NCBI RefSeq assembly: GCF_032854445.1
Contig: NC_088300.1
Span: forward strand, 16,335,191-16,399,190
From: Liolophura sinensis
Taxonomy: Eukaryota; Mollusca; Polyplacophora; Chitonida; Chitonidae
Direction of reading: 5' to 3'
Length of the DNA: 64,000 nt
The notes under the pieces were generated by a model. It was not told the origin of the DNA. It worked only from the letters and a program-made list of their open reading frames with translations, and did not search any database. Every line of letters starts with the position of its first letter. Within the stretch, counting starts at the first letter, position 1. This document shows, in pieces, positions 55,502-64,000 of this stretch. The translations under genes and the position numbers were made by a program.

Positions 55502-55545
55502 TTTTTTATTTGTTTGATTGGTGCTTTGCGCCGTACTCAAGATCA
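55502..55545 (-). mobile_element. SINE-1 tail fragment, reverse orientation
   Basis: TTTTTTATTTGTTTGATTGG, then GCTTTGCGCCGTACTCAAG. Only the 3' end is present. Confidence 0.65.
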
Positions 55546-55884
55546 AGAAATAAAATCTGACAAAACAGTCTCATTATCTTGATGAAGATAGGGACAATGG
55601 CATCTGACCGTGGTCGGAAAGTCAGCGGGCACGATGGTCGTTTTCCATGTAGGCCTACATATGTGTAAATTGCCCTTGTTGGTGGATTAGCGAAATCGCA
55701 CCGACCATAACAGATGTATGATGGTCGAAGGATTTTCTCCGTAAAAAACGCAATGACTTGATTCAGCGCTGTACCAACATGCAGAGCTAAATTGAATTCC
55801 CGCTACAGCGACTTCTAGTGTAAAGCACTAAAAAGCTGCTCTCGTCGCTACCCTTCAGTAAGTCATATATATCCTTATATGAAA

Positions 55885-56350
55885 TGTTGCCAGAATGATG
55901 CATCGGCAGATAAATGGGACCAGGGGGCTGTATAATGTAGTTTGGAAGATAATGTTGCAGAATGGTGCATCGGCAGATAAATGGACCACGGGGCTGTATA
56001 TTGTAGTTTGAGAGAGAATGTTGCAGAATGGTGCATCGGCAGATAAATGGACCACGGGGCTGTATACTGTAGTTTGGAAGATAATGTTGCAGAATGGTGC
56101 ATCGGCAGATAAATGGACCACGGGGCTGTATAATGTAGTTTGGAGAGAATGTTGCAGAATGGTGCATCGGCAGATAAATGGACCACGGGGCTGTATAATG
56201 TAGTGTGGGAGAGAATGTTGCAGAATGGGTGCATCGGCAGATAAATGGACCACGAGGCTGTATAATGTAGTTTGGGAGAGAATGTTGCAGAATGGTGCAT
56301 CGGCAGATAAATGGACCACGGGGCTGTATAACCTAGTGTGGGAGAGAATG
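55885..56350. repeat. 66-bp tandem array, seven copies
   Basis: GCATCGGCAGATAAATGG recurs at 55900, 55967, 56033, 56099, 56164, 56231 and 56297, giving spacings of 65-67. Open frames on the minus strand arise because 66 is a multiple of three, and they break where the spacing slips. They are not taken as genes. Confidence 0.95.
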
Positions 56351-58764
56351 TTAAGAGACACGTGCAAGTTTCTGTGACTCACTTGTTAGAGCAAATGATC
56401 ACTGAATGAACTCAGAGTAACCTTAAGTATCATGTGCCTCCTGAACTACAAAATTAGGAGAGGGTAATTAAATAATTAATAAAGCCTCTAATGTATAATT
56501 AACTCATCAGGTGTGTTTATCTCTGTATAATCAGTCTGTGCTGTCAGTTGTTATCTCTAGGTGGGTATAGTCATCCGATCCTATCTATCCGCTTTGAAAG
56601 TTACGAGCATATTATAAACGGAGTTAATAAGCATGCGTTATGAAGAAGTATATTATAAGGAATAGGCTTCTTTCCAGTTACACTGAAACCTGTGAATTAA
56701 CAGCTGACTGTAGACTGAAAACTGTAGACATCACATTAAAAATTTAGGAATCTGTGTGAAGTTGAAAAAGTCATGCCGAGAATCGAACCGAGATTAAGGT
56801 GGTATATTGGATGCTGCCTCAAAGTGAAACTGTTCATACAAGAGTGAAAAAGAAGAATGTATTTGTCTCAAATCGTTACGTAGCGGCACGTGAGCAATTA
56901 CATAGTTATTATTTACAAAGAGTTATTATTTCATTCATTTCATATGAATGAATATGTATCCGTCATATCAGTATACATACCAATCGTCAACCATAATGGA
57001 ACTTGAGCTCCAGGTGAATAAGCTCAAGACCAATTTTTCAAAACAACGTTCATCACCAACTACAAAAAAACTAAGAATGTATACATAAAGACAGAAATTA
57101 GGGCGATAATATGTAAAGAGAAACAGGCGACACTTTTCAAAGATGTCGAAAAGACGAAATAAATGTTATAGACGTTTAAATGTGGTCACTATCCAAATCT
57201 ACCCGAATTAGATACGACCTCTATAGCCTCCCTATATCTTTAATATTATGCATTGCAATTATTTATGTTCAGTAATTCTTATCTCACTGAGCAGTGTAAG
57301 ATTCTATAATAATCACTTAAGCCACAGAAACATAATCATTAAATTCAGAAAATCTCCTATTTCCTACTAAATCTCCTATTTCTAGATATCTGCATCATGT
57401 ATTAGGAAGAATGTGAAGAAAACATAACACAAAAGCAAAGCATATTGTACGTGATGATATACAGATGAAATTATTTGAAATCATTGGTGTTTCACGAAAA
57501 TGTCTCATTTGTGTGACGGTGATCAGATTTCTGGGTGGAGGAGAGCGGTATAGATCGTGTAGTAGGGTTGGGGGGTGGGGGGGGGGGGGGAGGGGGGGGG
57601 AGGGTTAACCAGTACACATCGACAGGTATTTGTGGCAAAACAGGTGCTGGGCGTCTTGGCCGCTTGTTCAGGGATAAAAGTCAAATTTATATTTTAACAT
57701 CACACAATGAAACGTCAGATTCTAAACTTCGTTACTTTTGATTGTTTCTTGAACTAAGAAAGTTTATAAAGTATATATGGCTTTAAGCTACTATTAAATA
57801 AATAAATTTAGAAGAAATGAAGCAATGATGGAGCATACATCCAATAAAACTTTTAAACTATCCTTTACACGTTTATGGACTTTAACATCAGGCAATGTTT
57901 TATTTATATTAACTTAGCAGGGGTTTTTTGTCCTTGATAAATTTTAAATGGCTGCTCTGCCTGTGGACTATGTCTGATACAAGGGAAATAACTCCTGCGA
58001 ACACTCGTGAAACGTTCTCAAGCTTGGATGCATACATGATTTCCTTACCCGTATTCTATAAATGTCAGTCATAAAAGGCCACAAATCCACACTCGTCTGG
58101 CTTTTTCCATATCTTGCCACGTATTTGTCATACAACAATTATTATATTATTAGATATTATTATAGTGTGTCATCAACACTAAGCCAAGATTCCTCTTCCC
58201 GTCATACATGTATTATAAGTTTGCGACTCCATATGATGTAACCAGGCAGGCCCATATGATGTAACCAGGCAGGGCGACATGCTTGTCTGGTGTCTTCCAA
58301 AGGGCGTCCCGGTGAAGCAGCACTGTGAACCTGTCAGCCTTAAAACAAAGCTGCTGCTAGGAAACACCATCGGTGTGACTGAAAGCTACTTAAATACACC
58401 AAGAACCTAGGCATCGAAACGGATATTCATATCACAGCCAAAATGGACGTTCCAGGTTGATAACCACAAGGCCAATTCCCCTCAATATCTGTTCACAGTT
58501 TTCAATAATGGAAAGACGGGTGGAGTGTTCAACAGGCGAATGAGTCAAAATATGTAACTCTATTGAGCTTTGATTGCAGCTTTTTCATATATCCAACGTG
58601 ATAAAAAAAAAAACAGATTATGAATTACGCGTGTGAGACGTGAAATTTGATCACCATGTTATGGGCGCAAAAAACATTTTAAAACTTAAATGTTATATAT
58701 AACGATAATATGATAAATCCAACATTTTAACAACTATGGACTATGAAAACTATTTATATAATTA
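56351..58764. other. Gene-free stretch
   Basis: Unassigned AT-rich sequence. It includes a poly-G tract at about 57571-57604 and a 20-bp direct repeat of CATATGATGTAACCAGGCAG near 58230-58275. Confidence 0.5.
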
Positions 58765-59060
58765 AAGACTTATAGCATAGAGAGTAAAACCAGAGCGGGG
58801 ACGACAATGTAATAGCTGGCAAATGGTTACACGTAACCGATGAAATACGGCCTCTTTTCAATTTACCTCAGTGAGGGTTTCATTCTAACTGTTCATGTAA
58901 ATGCATAAATGGTAGCAATCTAAACGCCCGCTAGCACCATGGCTTAAGCATAATTAGTTTAAAAAAACCAGTGATGTTAATTGCAATTTATTAGATGTCA
59001 CTGGTCTAGAATTACTCACAATGCTGTGATGTCATCACATATAAAATACAATCGCATTAA
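58765..59060 (-). repeat. R3 copy
   Basis: AGCATAGAGAGTAAAACCAG, ATAGCTGGCAAATGGTTACA, GTTCATGTAAATGCATAAAT, GCACCATGGCTTAAGCATAA and TTAGATGTCACTGGTCTAGA. It includes the far 5' part missing from most copies. Confidence 0.8.
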
Positions 59061-59139
59061 AACAACGCAAAGAGACCAAGACTCGGGGATGCTTAGTCCA
59101 CCAGCAGAATCCTGGTTTATGCAGGAATACAGTATAATT

Positions 59140-59345
59140 CAAGGCGTACAGCATAGAGAGTAAAACCAGAGTAGCGACGACAGTGTAATAGCTGGCAAAT
59201 GGTCACACGTAACCGATGAAATACGGCCTCTTGTCAGTTTACCTCAATCAGGGGTTCATTCTAACTGTTCATGTAAAATGCATAAATACTAGCAATCTGC
59301 ACGCCCCGTAGCACCATGGCTTAAGCAGAATAACCCTTGACATTA
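59140..59345 (-). repeat. R3 copy, adjacent to the previous one
   Basis: CAGCATAGAGAGTAAAACCA, AATAGCTGGCAAATGGTCAC and GCACCATGGCTTAAGCAGAA. It has the same orientation as the copy 80 bp away. Confidence 0.8.
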
Positions 59346-59384
59346 TCCATTGTCAAACCAATACTTTTAGGTGTTCTATATTAT

Positions 59385-59475
59385 TTATTTTTTATTTTAT
59401 TTGGTTAGTGTTTTACGCCGTACCCAAGAATATTTCACTTATCCGACGGCGGTCAGCATTATTGTGGGAGGAAAC
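59385..59475 (-). mobile_element. SINE-1 3' part, reverse orientation
   Basis: TTATTTTATTTGGTTAGTGT, TACGCCGTACCCAAGAATAT and CGACGGCGGTCAGCATTATT. Confidence 0.8.
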
Positions 59476-59835
59476 TTCTATATTATAAATGTTAATTTAT
59501 GAAATCTTATAATCTAACATTATGTTGCAACCTGTAAACAAAATATTTTCAGATGTGCAACATTTTCAGATGTCAGCACTCACATGTTACAGAGTATAAC
59601 ATATTTTAGCATTTTAGCACTTAGGAAATACTAACATTTTAAAATAAAACTAGTATTTCTTTGCAATTCTTATTAAACTCCACAAAGTAAAGGGTTTTAT
59701 TTATTTATTTATTTATTTCTTTATTTATTTATAGAAGTTTAAAAACCCAGCACCTCGTCAGTTACTCGATAACTTAACCCCAGAACTGAACTACCATATA
59801 ATATAGTTAAACATGCACTCAGCTTTATTATATAG

Positions 59836-60117
59836 AGACCGCCAGCACAGTTGGTAGAGCGTCCGCTTCGGGGTCAATCCTTGAATAGAGGGAGGTGCAG
59901 CTTCCAAGCTTGGAGTTCAGCAAGAAGGGGATAGTGCAAATACTGGTTGACCCGTATCAGTACAATGGCTGGCATGGGGCATCTTACTTGCCTTCAGTGC
60001 ATCAGCACTAGATCCGTCCTGCAACAAGGAGGCACGTTACATGCATTCTAAGGATTCCTTCGTCGTCATATGACTGAAAAATTGGTAAGTGCGACGTTAA
60101 AGCACTCACTCACTCAT
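59836..60117 (+). mobile_element. SINE-2, near full length
   Basis: The head CAGCACAGTTGGTAGAGCGT and the B-box-like GGGTCAATCC are closer together than in the 11761 copy (an internal loss). The tail is TTCGTCGTCATATGACTGAA, GCGACGTTAAAG and CACTCACTCACTCA. Confidence 0.85.
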
Positions 60118-60309
60118 GTCGTTTCAGGGTTTTTTAGTCAGAGAGAAAATGTAGGTTAGATAGATTATATGTAGGTTAGAGATGTCGCAATGCTTGAAAT
60201 ACGACAGGGGGCCCAGTATGAAAGTGACATATACGTCATAGTGTCTGTACCCACAAGAAAAGACCCGGATGGGCACTATGGATGCCGACAACTAGTTTTC
60301 GTATATATA

Positions 60310-60640
60310 GCAGTATAACATAAAAATGCGACAAAACCAGAGCAGACGCCAGTTATAGACTTGGCAAATTGTCTCACGTAACCAGTTTAACCTGAATCAG
60401 GGCCTTATTCTGACTGTATAATACCTATACATCCCCAAGTACTATGCTCAAACAGAATTGAGTAAACCAAGATCCAGTGTTGTTAACAGCCATGTATTAG
60501 ACGTCAATGGTCAAGAATTACTCAAAATGCTGTGTGATCATCGCATTTAATAGACAGTAACATAAAAACTATGCAAAGAGGTATGCTTCGTCCACCATCA
60601 GAATCTCGCTTTATCCATACAATATGAAAGTCAACAGCTT
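60310..60640 (-). repeat. R3 copy, diverged
   Basis: GACTTGGCAAATTGTCTCAC, GGGCCTTATTCTGACTGTAT, TATTAGACGTCAATGGTCAA and ATGCTTCGTCCACCATCAGA. The last matches the flank of the 58765 copy, so R3 may be about 370 bp long. Confidence 0.65.
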
Positions 60641-60913
60641 AGTGACACTCTATGAGTTTTTGCCTTGTTTTGTATTATATATTCCATGAGAAATCGACAA
60701 GACTAGGCCAGACACGCCCTTTATTTCGACACCATTACAGGGTGCTATACGCGGGGCAAAAGCAATCACATATTCAGTATCATTTGGATACAACTTTTTT
60801 GCAATTTAGTAATGATTGCATCCTTTAAAAATATTTTAATCTACGTTCAAAGGGTGGACATCAGGGGCTTTTTCACAAGGCGGCGAATGACATTTTTTTC
60901 CCGTACATTTGTC

Positions 60914-60978
60914 GGTAATAATGAATAATGAATGAGTAATGAATAATGACGTACAAAATATCGTACGTCATTATTACC
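60914..60978. repeat. Nested palindrome
   Basis: AATAATGACGTAC (60942-60954), an 8-nt loop and the exact complement at 60963-60975. An outer GGTAATAATG also pairs with CATTATTACC. It could be the core of a small foldback element. Confidence 0.8.
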
Positions 60979-61679
60979 GTACCTTTGTCTTATATGTGTG
61001 ATATGGTGCATGTGCGACATCTTTGTGAAACTGGACCCCTGTATCACTATAGGTTATAGATATATTCTTCTATATCCACCCATTCATCTGTTAAAAAGTA
61101 TGTATTTGTTTACTTCACAGATATACAGTTAAAAATGACTTTTTGTTATCATGTTATGGGGCTACAATTTCTGACATGGAGGCTTTTGACAGACTGATCT
61201 GTTTCTGACTCATTTCGTTTCCATGGCATAGACGTTACACTCGTGTTGGCCCGACCTACCTTGCACTGATAGGACGTAGCAACAAAGTTACGTAATGGGC
61301 GCGTGTTCACACACGTGCAAGGAAATCAAAGATAACACGTACATTAACAACGCAGTCAGGTGGTTATCATGAAATTCATGTGAAGTAGACTTTTCAGGGA
61401 ACCTGGTGTTCTTACAGAGTTCTCTGAAATAGCTTCTACTACGACGGAATGTGATGAAGCATTAGATATGTTTTTTTTTTGTTATCAGTACTCGTCTGAT
61501 TGATTGATTGATTGACAGGTTGCTTAACGTCCTTTTTTATTTATACGTTCGCGGTCAGATTTAAAAGTGGGGGAAATCGGAAAGACCGGGATAAACCACA
61601 ACCTTTAGGAAGTTACTGACATATTTGCACGCCATATTAGTGGAATAAAAGATTACAGAATAGAGTCATACTAGCTTCC

Positions 61680-61850
61680 TGTCCGGATGTACGTGGGGAA
61701 GTCTGCCAGTAACCTGCAGGTGGTCGTGAGATTCTTCCGGGCTCTGCCCGGTTTCCTCCCACCATAACGCTGGCCGCCGTCGTTTAAGTGAAAGATTCTT
61801 GAGTACGACGTAAAACATCAATCAAATAAATAAATAAATACAGAATAGAG
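61680..61850 (+). mobile_element. SINE-1 body and tail
   Basis: CAGTAACCTGCAGGTGGTCG, TTTCCTCCCACCATAACGCT and TTGAGTACGACGTAAAACAT, then AAATAAATAAATAAATA. The head is missing. Confidence 0.85.
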
Positions 61851-62010
61851 AGTAAGACCATAGTGTGATAGTTGGCAAATGGTCGCACGTAACCGGTTAA
61901 ACAGAACATCTTGTCAGATAACCTCAGTTCGGGTTTTATTCCAACTGATCATGTTACGCTTAAATAGTAGCAACTTACACAGCCCCTGGCCCCATGAATT
62001 GAGACAAATA
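61851..62010 (-). repeat. R3 partial copy
   Basis: GAGAGTAAGACCATAGTGTG, GTTGGCAAATGGTCGCACGT, GGGTTTTATTCCAACTGATC and GTAGCAACTTACACAGCCCC. It directly abuts the SINE-1 tail. Confidence 0.75.
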
Positions 62011-62261
62011 ACCTTCAACGAACGTAAGCTTGCGCAGATGACCACGCGATCATATTCGACCGCTCGTGTTGTCACCAATGTCTCAAACGTTGAGAGCGGG
62101 TCCAGATGGTTTGAATCGGGATGTCCCCTGATGTGTGTAAGGGAATGGATTTATTACATATTTTTCAAAGCATTCCCAGTGCTTTTAGAAGAACATCAAC
62201 CGATACCTGCTTACATATGCGTTTACAATGAATGATCACGCAATAATTTTCTTTATGTACT

Positions 62262-62318
62262 TCATTAAGAATCCTTGATTACGGCGTCAAACACCATCAG
62301 ATAAATAAATAAATCATC
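62262..62318 (+). mobile_element. SINE-1 tail fragment
   Basis: TTAAGAATCCTTGATTACGG, CGTCAAACACCATCAGATAA and AATAAATAAATC. Confidence 0.65.
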
Positions 62319-63069
62319 AAGGGAAATAGACTAGATAATCTCATTGCGAATCTGTCTGTGAAGGTTGTGACATAACACTCCAGATCACTCATGCACAGGC
62401 CGCACGTGTACTATATGGAGGACAAGGACAGTCAACCACTAAATCTTGGGTTCCTATATATAGAACATGCTGGTTTTCGTCTCAGTTTTAATGGCACTCA
62501 TTCCAGGTCTGCATATATGTAGGCCAGTACCAATAATAGCATCCGTCCGCAATTGTGCATAGAGTTTACAGTACCTTTTCAGTATATACAACTCCACTGA
62601 ATTCCCATATCCATGATCCAACTATGCATGTTATGCATTATGTAGTTTACCTGAATGGCTCATGATATTCAGAAGGCGTCGTGAATCCACTTTAAACGTT
62701 TGATTTTATGTTGAGTCATATATGTGGGCTGAAATGTATGCGAGATGGCGAAATAAAAACGTTTACCTATATTGTTGTAGATGAAACTAAATACAGTTTA
62801 GATTACACATATTTGGATCTTTTGTCAAAGATAGCCAGACAAATACTTTCATTGCTTGCTTTTAAAATCTGTTATGGCATTCTTACTGGTGTAAGATACG
62901 GATGGAATGTGAACGATTTCTAACTTTTTGTAGATTTATTAGTAAAATAATTTAATCAAATTAACTCATTTATTAACTTATTTGACTGATGCGTAACCTC
63001 CTACTCATTCATGACTGCGGTAAGCTTAGGAAGTACATCAGGTTTTGTTTTGTTTCTTTTTTTTGTTTT
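62319..63069. other. Gene-free stretch
   Basis: No domain or repeat recognised. The longest frame (62708-62923, plus) has no recognisable motif. Confidence 0.5.
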
Positions 63070-63120
63070 TTTGTATGATTTATGTTTTACGCCGTAGTGA
63101 AAAATATTTCATTTATTTTT
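63070..63120 (-). mobile_element. SINE-1 tail fragment, reverse orientation
   Basis: TTTTGTATGATTTATGTTTT followed by ACGCCGTAGTGAAAAATATT. A short relic. Confidence 0.5.
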
Positions 63121-63708
63121 TTATACAGGACCCCGAAGGTCTTTCGAAATTCTTCCCTTACATATATACAGATGAGTAACATGTACTGCTTAACCAGCAC
63201 GTGTCATGTTGGCCTACAACATTGTGCAAGCTCCTACCACTTTATGGTAGACTACTTCTGCAAATAACTCAGGGTCGCAGCGCGTGCAGACATGATTGCT
63301 TCAGCAATAGGAGGAAGATCACCTTATCCTGTCGCGTTCGGAAATAAAAAGATCATTAACAAACTTTCTTATTTTCTTATGTTCAGGTTGACTTGTTAAT
63401 AGTATAGGAAGAAATAGCATGGTCTTGGACTTCTGTTCTCACAAAAACCGTGAACATTTCGTTAACGTCCTGGCTCACAACATCCGCCAACACACGAATA
63501 CTTTATACATAATATTTATATATCACCGATAGTTAATATGGCCGTGTTGTATCTTGAACGATCAATAACATAATATTCGTCCCGATTTATAAATCCCCTA
63601 TTCGACCAGCTTGGTCAAGGTAGATTATGTCCTGATAAATTAAGAATTACGGATATTGTCGTCTGTATCAGATGATTTGAATCTCTCCCTGTGACAGATA
63701 TATCAACA
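63121..63708. other. Gene-free stretch
   Basis: No gene or repeat family recognised. Confidence 0.5.
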
Positions 63709-64000
63709 TCTCTGTGGGTCATATAGCCTTACATGAGGTGGGTCATGTATCCCTACACGAGGTGGGTCATATAGCCTTACATGAGGTGGGTCATGTATCC
63801 CTACACGAGGTGGGTCATATAGCCTTACATGAGGTGGGTCATGTATCCCTACACGAGGTGGGTCATATAGCCTTACATGAGGTGGGTCATGTATCCCTAC
63901 ACGAGGTGGGTCATATAGCCTTACATGAGGTGGGTCATGTATCCCTACACGAGGTGGGTCATATAGCCTTACATGAGGTGGGTCATGCATCTTTACATGA
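63709..64000. repeat. 48-bp tandem array running off the window
   Basis: Six near-identical copies of a 48-bp unit built of two 24-bp halves, CATATAGCCTTACATGAGGT and CATGTATCCCTACACGAGGT, each followed by GGGT. The high copy identity suggests recent amplification. Its far end is not visible. Confidence 0.95.

Noticed and set aside
55787-56382. Minus-strand frames of 126-175 codons
   Set aside because: They are products of the 66-bp array in different frames, with none favoured over the others.
63703-63990. 95-codon minus-strand frame of DPPRVGIH-like repeats
   Set aside because: It is read from the 48-bp satellite. All frames are open because of the period, and there is no gene context.
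41610-64000. Search for a second protein-coding gene upstream
   Set aside because: Frames here are short, mostly in repeats or AT-rich sequence, and none shows a recognised domain or linked splice sites.

Overview
The window is animal nuclear DNA, most likely molluscan and probably bivalve. It is AT-rich, has GT-AG introns, AT and poly-G tracts and many minisatellites. It also carries two tRNA-derived SINE families whose tails (ACGCCGTACTCAAGAATATT and CGACGTTAAA followed by CACTCACTCA) I associate with bivalve genomes. The organism is inferred from these repeats only.

Bases 1 to about 41,680 hold one giant minus-strand gene. Seventy-seven coding exons can be placed to the base, every intron between them is GT-AG, and all phases agree. 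Exon 1 (41610-41667) encodes a signal peptide. Exons 2-77 are 38 consecutive two-exon cassettes. In each, exon A has a C-x7/8-C-x8-C-x4-C-x4-C module with an invariant GCPR or SCPR core, and exon B has a C-x5-C-x6-C-x5-C-x5-C module. Together they give about 2,403 residues and about 384 cysteines with no stop, and the gene runs on past base 1. The first two A modules match the C-terminal half of an antistasin-type domain. B matches the spacing of its N-terminal half. I therefore read the protein as a secreted, degenerate antistasin-like polymer. Function is not shown; a structural, mucus, matrix or defence role is inferred.

The cassettes have a history. Five B classes can be recognised: beta (TTRPSQC...CPHEAVC), gamma (VAEPG...CPY), alpha (FAEPG...CPYVRRC), delta (FAK...CPYEAEC) and early divergent forms. 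A 4-cassette order beta-beta-gamma-alpha recurs. The preceding A exon is 92 nt for every gamma and alpha and 89 nt for beta and delta. Cassettes 26-32 are a separate run of seven delta units. The A+B pair is flanked by phase-1 introns, so whole pairs can be duplicated or skipped in frame but single exons cannot.

Introns carry SINEs, an unclassified repeat (called R3 here) and five tandem arrays lying against exons; one array has multiplied a splice acceptor and the start of its exon. Introns not listed separately (mostly 150-900 bp) show nothing I can name. From 41.7 kb to 64 kb I find no gene, only SINEs, R3 copies, a 66-bp array, a 48-bp array at the window edge and unassigned AT-rich sequence. 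A strong 3' splice site just upstream of the start codon implies that an untranslated first exon lies somewhere in this region.
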